Below, piece after piece: positions 54,041 through 62,711 of a DNA stretch of 64,000 nucleotides. Below the pieces are notes generated by a model. That model saw only the letters and a list, made by a program, of their open reading frames with translations. It was not told the DNA's origin and searched no databases. Every line of letters starts with the position of its first letter. Positions within the stretch are counted from its first letter, which is position 1. Made by a program: the position numbers and the translations under genes. This DNA is from an uncultured Paracoccaceae bacterium (GTDB taxonomy: Bacteria > Pseudomonadota > Alphaproteobacteria > Rhodobacterales > Rhodobacteraceae): NCBI GenBank assembly GCA_947492585.1, contig CANLND010000001.1, positions 168,816 to 232,815 of the forward strand. The letters run 5' to 3'.

Positions 54041-54069
54041 CGGTTTACTGAGGTTTACCTGTAAAACCG
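54041..54069 (-). terminator. Weak hairpin after the thi operon
   Basis: On the minus strand CGGTTT(T)AC and GTAAACCG pair, with an inner AGG/CCT helix, 27 bp after the thiX stop, followed by TGACGTTTTACG. It could end the thiamine transcript before the acs promoter; the T-run is poor. Confidence 0.4.
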
Positions 54070-54095
54070 CAGGCCAGTGCGCAACAGTGCCGCTG

Positions 54096-54833
54096 TCAGC
54101 TGTGATTGCGGGTCAGCCGGGTGCAGGCTTTGTCGACCGCAAAGTGCAGCAGCAGGGTAAACACGGCCAGCACAAAAAGGGCTGCAAACATCAGATCGAT
54201 CTTGGCCCGCCCATTGGCCAATAGCATCAGATAGCCCAGGCCTTTGGAGGCTCCAACCCATTCGCCAATGATTGCCCCAATTGGGGCATAGACCGCCGCC
54301 AATCGCAGACCCGACGCAAATCCGGGCAAGGCCGCCGGGATGCGGATCACCCACATCACCCGCCAATAGCTGCCGCCCATGACACGCGCCTGCTCCATCC
54401 AGCCCGCGGGCGTGCGCATCAATGCGTCAAAAAAGGCTGAGGTGACAGGAAAGAAGATAATCAACAGCGCCATCGCCACCTTGGACATCAACCCATAGCC
54501 CAACCACAGCGTCAGCAATGGGGCCAGGGCAAAAACTGGGATGGTCTGGCTGAACACCAACAAAGGCCGGACATATTTACGCGCTGTTTCCGAAGACGCC
54601 AGCCAGATCGCAGTGACGGCGCCAATGCTGGCGCCAAGCACCAGACCGACCAACACCTCAATCCCGGTAATCACGGCGTGTTCCGCCAAAAGCGCGCGGC
54701 TTGACCACAGCGTGTTGGCGACTTTGCTTGGCGGTGGCAGCAGGAATGAGGGCAAATCGCCAAACGTCACCAGCCCCTGCCACAGGCCCAAAAACATCAG
54801 GACAAGTGCTGCGATATGTTTGACCCGGCTCAT
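54096..54833 (-). CDS. thiX: Thiamine precursor ABC permease ThiX
   Basis: 245 residues, about six helices, with the permease core AIWLASSETARKYVRPLLVFSQTIPVFALAPLLTLWLGYG and the EAA-type loop ARVMGGSYWRVMWVIRIPAALPGFASGLRLAAVYAPIGAIIGEWVG. It overlaps thiZ by 4 bp and is the last gene of the riboswitch-controlled operon. With ThiY and ThiZ it imports formylaminopyrimidine or related HMP precursors in characterised systems. Confidence 0.9.
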   Translation of the reverse strand: MSRVKHIAALVLMFLGLWQGLVTFGDLPSFLLPPPSKVANTLWSSRALLAEHAVITGIEVLVGLVLGASIGAVTAIWLASSETARKYVRPLLVFSQTIPVFALAPLLTLWLGYGLMSKVAMALLIIFFPVTSAFFDALMRTPAGWMEQARVMGGSYWRVMWVIRIPAALPGFASGLRLAAVYAPIGAIIGEWVGASKGLGYLMLLANGRAKIDLMFAALFVLAVFTLLLHFAVDKACTRLTRNHS

Positions 54834-55600
54834 GCGCGCGCCATCAGACGGCGGTGCAGCGCGCCCTGTAGATCCAGCGTTTCCGCGCCGTCGTAGGGGC
54901 GAGGCGTGGCTGTGTCAGGGGCGGTCACCTGAACAATTCCGCTTTCGGTCATCACCAGAATTTTATGGCCCAGCCGGGCGGCTTCGCCGGGGTCGTGGGT
55001 CACATGCAAAACAGTACGTCCTTGTAGGGTTTCCGCCGCCAGATCCTGCATTTCCACCCGCGTGCGGGCATCCAGTGCCGAAAACGGTTCATCCAGCAAA
55101 ACCACCGGCCGATCTTCCATTAAGGTGCGCGCCAAAGCGACGCGTTGTCGCTGGCCCCCGGACAGGGCGGTGGGGCGCTTATCGATATGCGCCGTCAGCC
55201 CGACACGGTCGAGCAACTGTTCCGCGCGGGCCTGATCGGCGTTACCGGTGCGCAACCGCTGTCCCAACCCCACATTCTGGCGCAGATCCAGCCAGGGCAT
55301 CAGCAGGTCTTCTTGGGCCATCAGAGCCACGCGCCCGGTCAGGGGCTGCGCATCACTGGCACCAAAGTCACCCTGGACATCTACCGCGTCGCCAAGCCCG
55401 GCAAACAATCGCAGCAGGGTGCTTTTCCCCACACCAGAAGGGCCCAGCAGGCAGGTCCACTGCCCCGAAGGCGCATGGAACGCCACCGGACCAAAGATGC
55501 TCGTGTCATCAATTTGGGCGCTGCCGGTCAGAAACAACCCCGGTGGAGGCGTCACGGCAAGATCATGGACGCAGGCCCATGTCCCAAAATCCAACCTCAA
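54830..55600 (-). CDS. thiZ: Thiamine precursor ABC ATPase ThiZ
   Basis: About 256 residues with Walker A GPSGVGKST, Q-loop MAQEDLLMPW, signature LSGGQRQRVALART, Walker B VVLLDEPFSALD and H-loop VTHDPGEA. The start is uncertain: the frame opens at a TTG inside tenA (38-bp overlap), while a GTG at 55555 would give 241 residues but cut the first beta-strand. It energises ThiX with ThiY as receptor. Confidence 0.9.
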   Translation of the reverse strand: MRLDFGTWACVHDLAVTPPPGLFLTGSAQIDDTSIFGPVAFHAPSGQWTCLLGPSGVGKSTLLRLFAGLGDAVDVQGDFGASDAQPLTGRVALMAQEDLLMPWLDLRQNVGLGQRLRTGNADQARAEQLLDRVGLTAHIDKRPTALSGGQRQRVALARTLMEDRPVVLLDEPFSALDARTRVEMQDLAAETLQGRTVLHVTHDPGEAARLGHKILVMTESGIVQVTAPDTATPRPYDGAETLDLQGALHRRLMARA

Positions 55601-56240
55601 GCTGGGTCGCGGTTCTGAACCGTTTGCACAAAGCGTCCCAACGTGGGTTCGTCTCAGGATCGTTGCCCAAACGACGTGCTACGGCACCATCCAGCAGCCC
55701 GGCTACGGCCTGACAGGCGGATTGGTAGTCCTTGCCCGCATAGGTCGCGATCCAATCCGCATAGGGTGTTTCTCCGGCCTCTGCCGCCAACCGCGCACCG
55801 ATTTCTCCATACCCCATCACACAGGGGGCCAGAGCGGCAAGCAGGTCAAGAAAATCACCCGAATGCCCTGCGTCCAGCACATAGCGCGTATAGGCTAGGT
55901 TTTCGGTGCGCTCTTCGGCCTTGGCCAGATCGTCAAGACTGATGCCCGCTTCGGTGCAAATGCCGATGTGCAGGGTGATTTCATCATCAATCAGCGCATT
56001 TACCGTCGCCGCACACAGGCGCATTTCCTCGATCGTCTCGGCCTTGGTGACAGCCAAGGCCCACGCACGGGAGAAATGGATCAGGAAGATATAGTCCTGC
56101 ACCAGATAGTGCAGGAACGCCGCGCGCGGCAGGGTGCCGTCGCGCAGACCTTCGACAAAAGCATGATGGGTGTAGGCAGGCCAGGTCTCCCCAGCCGCCG
56201 CACGCCATTTGCCAAATGTTTCGCCGTAAGTGGGGATCAT
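55563..56240 (-). CDS. tenA: Aminopyrimidine aminohydrolase / thiaminase II TenA
   Basis: 225 residues with the TenA_C features: Asp49 in YLVQDYIFLIHFSRAWA, catalytic Cys140 in LAALAPCVMGYGEIG, and Glu215 in QLEVGFWDMG. TenA deaminates aminomethylpyrimidines from degraded thiamine to HMP, which ThiD phosphorylates. It overlaps thiY by 4 bp. With ThiXYZ it forms the salvage branch of the operon. Confidence 0.94.
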   Translation of the reverse strand: MIPTYGETFGKWRAAAGETWPAYTHHAFVEGLRDGTLPRAAFLHYLVQDYIFLIHFSRAWALAVTKAETIEEMRLCAATVNALIDDEITLHIGICTEAGISLDDLAKAEERTENLAYTRYVLDAGHSGDFLDLLAALAPCVMGYGEIGARLAAEAGETPYADWIATYAGKDYQSACQAVAGLLDGAVARRLGNDPETNPRWDALCKRFRTATQLEVGFWDMGLRP

Positions 56241-57172
56241 TCCGCCAGATCCACCGCCAGTTCGGACACAGCTTTGATCTCTTCGATCAGGCCGCTTTCC
56301 TTGAGGAAGGCTTCAAACCGCTGATACCGGCCTTCGTCCAGCGCTTCGGGGCGCAGGGCAAAGCGGGGCAGCGTGTCAGCCCAGGCCATTTCGTTCAACT
56401 GGTCTTGCAGTTCAGGTGAGGTGCCCGAGAAGATCTCCCAGCTTTTCTGCGGGTGGTTCACGATGTACTGCGTCGCCTTTTCGGTGGCGGCCATGAACCG
56501 GCGCAGCATGTCCGTGTCCATGGTGTCGGGGTTGGCGACATAGATCAGCTCATCATACGATGGCAGGCCTTCTTCTTCGATGTAGAAACACTTGCCGCCA
56601 ACGCCTTCGATTTCCATCTGGTTCAGTTCAAAATTACGGAAGGCGCCGATGACGGCGTCAACCTGACCGGACATCAGCGAAGGCGACAGTGACCAGTTCA
56701 CGTTGACCAGTTCGATGTCATCCATCGACACGCCGTGGGTGCCAAGGACCGAGCCCAGCAGCGCCTCTTCAACGCCCGCGACAGAAAAGCCAATCTTTTT
56801 GTCTTTGAGGTCTGCAATTTCTTTGATCGGGCCGTCTTCCAGAACCAACAGGCAGTTCAACGGGGTGGCAACCAGCGTGCCAACGCGTTTCAGTGGCAGG
56901 CCTTCGGCGACCTGAAGGTGCAGCTGTGGCTGATAGGAAATCGCCAGATCCGCGCGACCTGCGGCCGCCATTTTTGGAGGATCTGCGGGATCTGCGGGGG
57001 CGATGACTTCGACCTCAAGATCCTGTTCGGCAAAGTATCCGTTTTCCTGCGCGATGATGATGGGGCCGTGGTCCGGGTTGACGAACCAATCCAGGATCAG
57101 TGTCATTTCATCCGCTGCAAAGGCAGGTGTGGCAGCCATCAGGGCGGCGGCGGTGAACAGGGATTTGGTCAT
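56237..57172 (-). CDS. thiY: HMP-precursor binding protein ThiY
   Basis: 311 residues with a signal peptide (KSLFTAAALMAATPAFA) and the NMT1 fold: LILDWFVNPDHGPIIIAQENGYFAEQDLEVEVIAPADPADPPKMAAAGRADLAISYQPQL. The DWFVNPDH segment is typical of ThiY, which binds N-formyl-4-amino-5-aminomethyl-2-methylpyrimidine. It acts in the periplasm with ThiX and ThiZ. Overlaps with thiF and tenA by 4 bp each. Confidence 0.93.
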   Translation of the reverse strand: MTKSLFTAAALMAATPAFAADEMTLILDWFVNPDHGPIIIAQENGYFAEQDLEVEVIAPADPADPPKMAAAGRADLAISYQPQLHLQVAEGLPLKRVGTLVATPLNCLLVLEDGPIKEIADLKDKKIGFSVAGVEEALLGSVLGTHGVSMDDIELVNVNWSLSPSLMSGQVDAVIGAFRNFELNQMEIEGVGGKCFYIEEEGLPSYDELIYVANPDTMDTDMLRRFMAATEKATQYIVNHPQKSWEIFSGTSPELQDQLNEMAWADTLPRFALRPEALDEGRYQRFEAFLKESGLIEEIKAVSELAVDLAE

Positions 57173-58164
57173 GTGATGTCTCCGAAAGATTGGCTTTGGT
57201 CACCCAAAGCAACAAGGGATAAGGGGCCGTCGTGGGTGGCCAAAAGATGCTCTGCCGCCTGCCAGGCGCGCAATCCGGACCGACAACACAGGACGATCCG
57301 TTGCTGCGGTTTTGTTGGCGACAGCGGCGTGGTGATAAGGTCGTGCACCGAAAGGCGTTGCGCCTTTGCGTGCGCCAACGGGCCTTCATCCGGTTGGCGC
57401 AGATCGATGATCAGATCATCTGCGGTCATTTCTGAGGGCGCGATGAATTCAGGGCAATGTGCCGGTTCTGGCGCGCGGTCAAAGCGAAAGCCGCCAAACC
57501 GAAACCCTGTGGCTTCAAATGTGACCAACTGTCCCAGTGGCGTGGGGGTCTGATCTGTCAGAACGGCCAGCGCCATCTGCGCCTGAAGCGTGGCGATGAC
57601 GCCCACCACCGGCCCCAAAACGCCCAAGGTGGCGCAGCTGCCTGCGGTCTGGGGCAGATCGGGGAACAGCGCCCGTAGGCTGGGTGCGCCACCACAAAAT
57701 CCACCGACATAGCCGCCAGTGCCGACCACCGACGCGCTGATCAGTGGCAAGGTATTTCGCTGGCAGATGTCAGAGGCAATGTAGCTGGCGGCAAAACTGT
57801 CGGCGCAATCCAGCACCAGATTTACGCCGTCGCACAGGGTCTCGGCGGTGCTGGGGTCAAACTGTGCCACCTGTGCATCCACTGCGCAATCAGGGTTGCG
57901 GGCCGCCAGATGAGCGGCACAGGCGAGCGCTTTGGGCTGGCCAATGTCGTCCATGGTGAACAGCGTTTGACGGTGCAGATTGCTCAGCTCCACCACGTCC
58001 GGATCAACCAAGCGGATGTGCCCCAGTCCGGCGCTTGCAAGGTAGGGCAAAAGCGGCGCTGCCAAACCGCCCGCACCGATCACCAGAACGCGGGCACCGG
58101 ACAGGGCGTGCTGTCCGGTTGCGCCAAATTCAGGCACGGCGATCTGGCGGGCGTAGCGGCTCAT
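57169..58164 (-). CDS. thiF: ThiF adenylyltransferase with C-terminal rhodanese domain
   Basis: The ATG at 58164 overlaps the thiE stop (ATGA) and yields 331 residues. The N-terminal domain is E1-like: RYARQIAVPEFGATGQHALSGARVLVIGAGGLAAPLLPYL, DVVELSNLHRQTLF, LDCADSFAASYIASDIC. It lacks the zinc Cys pairs I would expect in some homologues. The C-terminal ~90 residues are a rhodanese domain with IDLRQPDE and the active loop CCRSGLRAW. It should adenylate ThiS and deliver sulfur, so one protein may cover both steps. Confidence 0.88.
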   Translation of the reverse strand: MSRYARQIAVPEFGATGQHALSGARVLVIGAGGLAAPLLPYLASAGLGHIRLVDPDVVELSNLHRQTLFTMDDIGQPKALACAAHLAARNPDCAVDAQVAQFDPSTAETLCDGVNLVLDCADSFAASYIASDICQRNTLPLISASVVGTGGYVGGFCGGAPSLRALFPDLPQTAGSCATLGVLGPVVGVIATLQAQMALAVLTDQTPTPLGQLVTFEATGFRFGGFRFDRAPEPAHCPEFIAPSEMTADDLIIDLRQPDEGPLAHAKAQRLSVHDLITTPLSPTKPQQRIVLCCRSGLRAWQAAEHLLATHDGPLSLVALGDQSQSFGDIT

Positions 58165-58760
58165 CCGCAGGTTTCCAACCATGCGCGCACGCGCGCTTCG
58201 GGGTCTGGGTTTAGGGTAATGTCAGTGACAGCCGCCACCACATCCGCGCCCGCGTCATAGGCACCGGGCGCGCGTTCAACGCTCATACCGCCGATGGCGA
58301 TCAACGGCGTATCCGGCGCGATCGCCTTCCATTGTGTCAATTTTTCAAGGCCTTGCTGGTGCCACTTCATCTTTTTGAGGATGGTCGGATAGATCGGACC
58401 CAGCGCGACATAATCCGGCTGGAGGGCCAGCGCGCGCGCCAGTTCGTCTTTGTCGTGGGTCGACAATCCCAGCTTTAGACCTGCGGCCTTGATCGCATCC
58501 AGATTGGCCGTATCCAAGTCTTCTTGGCCCAAATGCACCCAGTCACAGCCGAGATCGATGGCGTCTTCCCAATAGTCATTCACGACCAGAACCGCGCCGT
58601 GTTCAAAACACAGATCGCGGCCTGCCTTTAGTTGCGCGCGCACCTCTTCTTTGGGCTGATCCTTGATGCGAAGTTGCACCAGTTTGATACCAAGCGGCAC
58701 AAGGCGTTCCAGCCAGTCAACGTGATCAAAGATGGGATAAAACGGGGGCAGGACGGTCAT
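58161..58760 (-). CDS. thiE: Thiamine phosphate synthase ThiE
   Basis: 199 residues, a TIM barrel with [49 protein letters not shown] and PLIAIGGM, the expected pyrophosphate and HMP-PP binding motifs. It couples HMP-PP with thiazole phosphate carboxylate. It overlaps thiG and thiF by 4 bp each. Confidence 0.95.
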   Translation of the reverse strand: MTVLPPFYPIFDHVDWLERLVPLGIKLVQLRIKDQPKEEVRAQLKAGRDLCFEHGAVLVVNDYWEDAIDLGCDWVHLGQEDLDTANLDAIKAAGLKLGLSTHDKDELARALALQPDYVALGPIYPTILKKMKWHQQGLEKLTQWKAIAPDTPLIAIGGMSVERAPGAYDAGADVVAAVTDITLNPDPEARVRAWLETCG

Positions 58761-59530
58761 GTCAGAAAGGCCTTTCCAATCACTGGTGTTGACGGGGCAG
58801 CCATGTCGCGCGGTTCCATCGGGTCGGCTTCAAATGCGAGGCGTCCGGCGTCGACGGCTTGGGCAAATCCACGGGCCATGGCTGCGGGGTCTCCGGCCTT
58901 GGCAACGGCGGTGTTCAGCAGAACCGCGTCAAAGCCAAGCTCCATCGCGGCGGCGGCTTGGCTGGGCAGGCCAAGACCTGCATCAACCACCATCGGCACA
59001 TCCGGGAACTGCGCGCGCATCGTGCGCAATCCATAGATGTTTGACAGGCCAAGGCCCGAACCAATCGGCGCGCCCCATGGCATCAAAACTTCGCAGCCGG
59101 CCTCCAGCAATCTGTCCGCGAGGATCAGATCTTCGGTGGTGTAGGGAAAGACTTTGAAACCGTCGGCGCATAGAATTTTGGCCGCCTCAACCAGCGCAAA
59201 CGGGTCGGGTTGCAGGGTGTCGGTATGGCCGATCACCTCCAGCTTGATCCAATCGGTGTCGAACAGTTCCCGCGCCATATGTGCGGTGGTTACGGCCTCA
59301 CGCGCGCTGTGACATCCTGCGGTGTTTGGCAATACGTGGACGCCGAGGTCTTTGATCAGCCCCCAGAAATCAGCGCCTGCCTGATCGCCGCCGGCCTCAC
59401 GGCGGACTGAAACCGTGGCAATGCCTGCGCCCGATTGGCGAAAGGCATCGGCCAGAATGGCGGGAGACGGATACTGCGCGGTGCCCAGCATCAAACGTGA
59501 AGACACCTGAGTGCCGTAGAATTCAGCCAT
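58757..59530 (-). CDS. thiG: Thiazole synthase ThiG
   Basis: The ATG at 59530 has GGGAGG seven bases upstream and gives 257 residues, the family length. Motifs: [42 protein letters not shown], and Lys96 in [17 protein letters not shown], the Schiff-base Lys, plus [12 protein letters not shown] and [27 protein letters not shown]. It builds the thiazole ring from DXP, dehydroglycine and ThiS thiocarboxylate. The start is 1 bp from the thiS stop. Confidence 0.96.
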   Translation of the reverse strand: MAEFYGTQVSSRLMLGTAQYPSPAILADAFRQSGAGIATVSVRREAGGDQAGADFWGLIKDLGVHVLPNTAGCHSAREAVTTAHMARELFDTDWIKLEVIGHTDTLQPDPFALVEAAKILCADGFKVFPYTTEDLILADRLLEAGCEVLMPWGAPIGSGLGLSNIYGLRTMRAQFPDVPMVVDAGLGLPSQAAAAMELGFDAVLLNTAVAKAGDPAAMARGFAQAVDAGRLAFEADPMEPRDMAAPSTPVIGKAFLT

Positions 59531-59531
59531 G

Positions 59532-59729
59532 TTAGCCTCCCTGCCGTGGTGCAACAATTTCGAGCCGGTCGCCGGGGGCGAGTTTGGTGGTCGCGCGCAG
59601 GGCGGTTGGGACAAAATCTTCGTTCAAGGCTGTTGCCACTTTTGCAGGGCCATAGCCCAGCTCATCCAAGGCGGCACCCAGCGTTTCACACGTGATTTCA
59701 GTGGGTTCACCATTCACCGTGATCTTCAT
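59532..59729 (-). CDS. thiS: Sulfur carrier protein ThiS
   Basis: 65 residues, beta-grasp fold, ending in the Gly-Gly tail that is thiocarboxylated (PRQGG). The conserved KITVNGEP start and [11 protein letters not shown] are typical. The ATG follows GGAG by seven bases inside the thiO 3' end, with a 23-bp overlap. It is the sulfur donor to ThiG. Confidence 0.96.
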   Translation of the reverse strand: MKITVNGEPTEITCETLGAALDELGYGPAKVATALNEDFVPTALRATTKLAPGDRLEIVAPRQGG

Positions 59730-60696
59730 CCATCATCTCCGGTTTGCGGCCTTCACAGATTAGATCCGCCACTTGCAAAGCCATCGCTGGCGCAAGAAGG
59801 AACCCGTGTCTGAACAGTCCATTTACATAAATTGTCTGGCCGCGTCGGCGGATGCGCGGCAGGTTGTCGGCAAAGGCGGGGCGTGCGTCTGTGCCGATCT
59901 CTAGCAGTTCTGCTTCGCCAAAGGCCGGGTGCAGCGCATAGGCCGCGCTGAGCAGTTCGAGCAGCGAGCGCACCGTGGGGCGGGTGCGTTCGCCGCTTTC
60001 GATTTGGGTCGCGCCCAGCATGAACACGCCATCTCCGCGGGGCACCACGTACAAAGGAAAGCGAGGGTGCAACAGGCGCACCGGACGGTGCAGGGACACA
60101 TCCGCGCTGCGCAAAATTACCATTTCACCTTTGACGCCGCGCAGGTCTTTTAACGTGTCTTGTGCGGCCAATCCCCGGCAGTCGATCACCCGACCATCTT
60201 GCGGCGCGCTGTCGCTGATCTGCACGCCGTTTTCGCGTAGGCGATCCCAGAGCGTGGCCAGTGCAGTGCGTGGGGTGATGTGGGCTTCGTCTTTGAAGTG
60301 GAGCGCGGTATTGAAACGGCCCTCTAAATCCGGTTCCAGTGCGGCAATTTCATCGCCGGTCAGCGATTGGTGGCCATGGGTCCGGCGGGCAAATCGCGCC
60401 AGTTCACGTTTGTCCCGGCCAAGCGTCACCACCAGCGATCCGTTGTGCACCACCTGTACACCCTGTGTGCACCACCAATGCGGCGCCTGTTGCCCTAAAC
60501 GGACCACGGGCTCCTCGGCGGTCTCGCCTTCGCAGAAGGGGGCAAGCATACCCCCCGCCCACCAGGAACAGGCCTGAGGACCGGGTTCGGGGGCAGTTTC
60601 GCACAGTTGCACGGGAACGCCGCGCGCGGTGAGCTCGGTCGCCACGCACAGTCCGACAACACCGGCGCCCAAAATGGTGATGGGGGCGTTGGTCAC
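59707..60696 (-). CDS. thiO: Glycine oxidase ThiO
   Basis: I take the GTG at 60696, which overlaps the thiD stop (GTGA) and has GAGG seven bases upstream; the longer frame is not protein-like. The 329-residue product begins with the FAD-binding ITILGAGVVGLCVATELTARG and contains CSWWAGGMLAPFCEGE, RVIDCRG and PTVRSLLELLSAA. ThiO oxidises glycine to dehydroglycine for ThiG. It lies between thiD and thiS. Confidence 0.93.
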   Translation of the reverse strand: MTNAPITILGAGVVGLCVATELTARGVPVQLCETAPEPGPQACSWWAGGMLAPFCEGETAEEPVVRLGQQAPHWWCTQGVQVVHNGSLVVTLGRDKRELARFARRTHGHQSLTGDEIAALEPDLEGRFNTALHFKDEAHITPRTALATLWDRLRENGVQISDSAPQDGRVIDCRGLAAQDTLKDLRGVKGEMVILRSADVSLHRPVRLLHPRFPLYVVPRGDGVFMLGATQIESGERTRPTVRSLLELLSAAYALHPAFGEAELLEIGTDARPAFADNLPRIRRRGQTIYVNGLFRHGFLLAPAMALQVADLICEGRKPEMMDEDHGEW

Positions 60697-61523
60697 GTCC
60701 AGACCTCGTGGAAGTGATGCACCGGGCCGTGGCCCTGACCGATGTTCAGGCGATCTGCGGCGCGGATCGCGTCGTGCAACCATCCATGGGTGCGCGTCAT
60801 GGCATCGTCCAGCGTCGCGCATTTGGCCAGTTCCGCCGCCAGAGCCGAGGACAAGGTGCAGCCCGTCCCATGGGTGTTGCGGGTGTTGAGGCGTGGCGCA
60901 TCAAAGGCAATGACCTGATCCGTTGTCATCAGGTAGTCGCGACAGGTGTCGCCGCTGCCATGTCCGCCTTTCATCACCACGGCCTGAGCACCAAGGTTCA
61001 ACAAGGCCACGCCTTGGGACAAAACGTCATCTTCGGTTTCGGCGACATTCTGTTCAAGCAGGCGTGCGGCCTCGGGTAGGTTCGGGGTGAGCACACTTGC
61101 GCGCGGCAGCAGGCGGGACTTTAGCGTTTCAATTGCGTCGTCCGCCAGCAAGGGGTCACCAGATGTGGCGATCATCACCGGGTCCAGCACAACTGGACCG
61201 GTGAAGCCGTGCAACGCATCCGCGACTTCGTTGATCAGAGGGGCGGTTGCCAGCATTCCGATCTTGATGGCGCTGATTGTGATGTCATCCAGAACGGCAG
61301 CGATTTGCGCTGCGGCCATGCCGGGATCGACGGCCTGCACGCGGGTGACACCCTGGGTGTTTTGGGCGGTCAGCGCGGTGATGGCCGAGGTGCCATAGAC
61401 GCCGAGCGCCGAAAAGGTTTTCAGATCCGCCTGAATGCCAGCGCCGCCGCCGCTGTCTGACCCCGCAATGGTCAGTGCCGCTACGGCCTGAGCGGTGCTG
61501 CTGTCTGACAAGGTTTGCCCCAT
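60693..61523 (-). CDS. thiD: HMP/HMP-P kinase ThiD
   Basis: 276 residues from the ATG at 61523 (MGQTLSDSS); upstream in-frame starts at 61571 and 61583 exist and none has a strong Shine-Dalgarno. Motifs: ALTIAGSDSGGGAGIQADLKTFSALGVYGTSAITALTAQNT, DPVMIATSGD and NTRNTHGTGCTLSSALAAELA. It phosphorylates HMP to HMP-PP. It is the first gene after the TPP riboswitch, which ends 73 bp before this start. Confidence 0.94.
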   Translation of the reverse strand: MGQTLSDSSTAQAVAALTIAGSDSGGGAGIQADLKTFSALGVYGTSAITALTAQNTQGVTRVQAVDPGMAAAQIAAVLDDITISAIKIGMLATAPLINEVADALHGFTGPVVLDPVMIATSGDPLLADDAIETLKSRLLPRASVLTPNLPEAARLLEQNVAETEDDVLSQGVALLNLGAQAVVMKGGHGSGDTCRDYLMTTDQVIAFDAPRLNTRNTHGTGCTLSSALAAELAKCATLDDAMTRTHGWLHDAIRAADRLNIGQGHGPVHHFHEVWT

Positions 61524-61596
61524 AGTCGCATCTTTCTGTTCGACCAACGAGGGGAGGGAGGTGAAACGCATGGCCTGTGGCACCGACGCGTTCGGT

Positions 61597-61684
61597 TCCG
61601 TTCCCTACGCCGGTACTGTCCGGATCAGGTTCGATGGGTTAGCGCGCGGCCTCTCAGCCCTGTTGGACAGGGCACCCCAACGGA
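61597..61684 (-). promoter_or_regulatory. TPP riboswitch (THI element)
   Basis: On the minus strand the conserved THI-box segments occur in order: GGGGTGCCC, GGGCTGAGAGG, ACCCATCGAACCTGATCCGG and ACCGGCGTAGGGAA. The closing P1 helix is TCCGTT with AACGGA. It precedes thiD by 73 bases and should repress the ten-gene operon when thiamine diphosphate is abundant. In Gram-negative bacteria this usually acts on translation start; the CACCTCCCTCCCC run between riboswitch and thiD is anti-Shine-Dalgarno-like, and no terminator hairpin with T-run is seen. Confidence 0.97.
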
Positions 61685-61808
61685 TTTGCCCGACACTATG
61701 CGCGAACGGGGGCGTCACGCAAGAGGGTAAATAGACCGTCTAGCCAATACCTGCGATCGTTCTGTTTCGCATCCTGAGGGCGGGAGTTGTAGTATTTTAA
61801 TCAAATTG

Positions 61809-62687
61809 TTACGCTGATTTGTTAAGGTCCAGTAACTCACGGTAGATTCCGGAGTGATCCAGATCAGCACCTTCAAGGTCGTGCACCAGACGTCGGTATC
61901 GGCCTTGGATCTGTTCGGTCAGCGGTAAGGACAGGCCCAGAGCTGCGGCCTCATCCATCGCGTTGTTCAGATCTTTTAGCTGTGTTGCGGCGGTGGCGCC
62001 GGGGGTGAAATCCTGCGTCGTCATGCGGGCACCATGCTGTTGTAGGATGACGGAGTCCGCAAAGCCTCCCATCAGCGCGTCACGGATCGCGGCCGGGTCG
62101 GCACCGCCCCGGTCCACCAGCAACATGGCCTCAGCGATGGTCGCGATGGTGACGCCGACAATTGCCTGATTGGCCAGCTTGGCCAATTGCCCGCTGCCAG
62201 TTGGGCCGACCCGCACGGGCCGCCCCAGAACGCTCAGTACCGGGAGGGCGTCGGTGAACACCGTCTCATCTCCGCCCACCATGATGGCCAGCGTGGCTGC
62301 CGCCGCTCCGCGGGTGCCGCCAGACACCGGGGCGTCCAGATGGCGCAGCCCGTGGTTCGCCAGCAGGGAGGCTTCGGCGCGGGCTTCTTCGGGTTTGGTC
62401 GAACTCATATCGATCAATAGGGCGCCCGACGCCATCGCAGCGGCGACACCTTGATCCGACAGAAGGGAATGAACCGCCGCACCATCGCTAAGAATGACAA
62501 TCACAATCTCTGCGTCTTTTACCGCGTCACGCGGCGAGGAGGCCACAGTAGCGCCGTGTTGAACCAAGGCTTGTGCCTTTTCCGGGCTGCGGTTCCAGAC
62601 GGTGACATCAAAGCCCGCGGCCAAGAGATTGCGGGCCATGGGCGCACCCATCAATCCGGTGCCAAGAAATGCGATAGTCGGGGTCAT
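61809..62687 (-). CDS. 3-hydroxyisobutyrate/tartronate-semialdehyde reductase-family dehydrogenase
   Basis: 292 residues: Rossmann fold with FLGTGLMGAPMARNLLAAGFDVTVWNRS, the substrate motif LDAPVSGGTRGAAAATLAIMVGG, and catalytic Lys in GQLAKLANQAIVG. Members reduce or oxidise beta-hydroxy acids or semialdehydes with NAD(P)(H). The substrate is not decidable; beta-alanine breakdown yields malonate semialdehyde, but no link to the pyrimidine genes 17 kb away is shown. It follows the hydroxyacid dehydrogenase with a 24-bp gap, so they form one operon. Confidence 0.9.
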   Translation of the reverse strand: MTPTIAFLGTGLMGAPMARNLLAAGFDVTVWNRSPEKAQALVQHGATVASSPRDAVKDAEIVIVILSDGAAVHSLLSDQGVAAAMASGALLIDMSSTKPEEARAEASLLANHGLRHLDAPVSGGTRGAAAATLAIMVGGDETVFTDALPVLSVLGRPVRVGPTGSGQLAKLANQAIVGVTIATIAEAMLLVDRGGADPAAIRDALMGGFADSVILQQHGARMTTQDFTPGATAATQLKDLNNAMDEAAALGLSLPLTEQIQGRYRRLVHDLEGADLDHSGIYRELLDLNKSA

Positions 62688-62711
62688 GAAAAAGAGGCCT
62701 TTCGGGCTGAA

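Noticed and set aside
53839..54095. Paired TTTGCAAA operator before acs
   Set aside because: Only one good half-site (TTTGCAAT) is present; the second GCAAA word is off in spacing and sequence, so no operator is annotated.
54541..55713. 390-codon frame on the plus strand across thiX/thiZ
   Set aside because: Arg/Pro/Gly-rich translation with no family features; opposite strand genes are clear.
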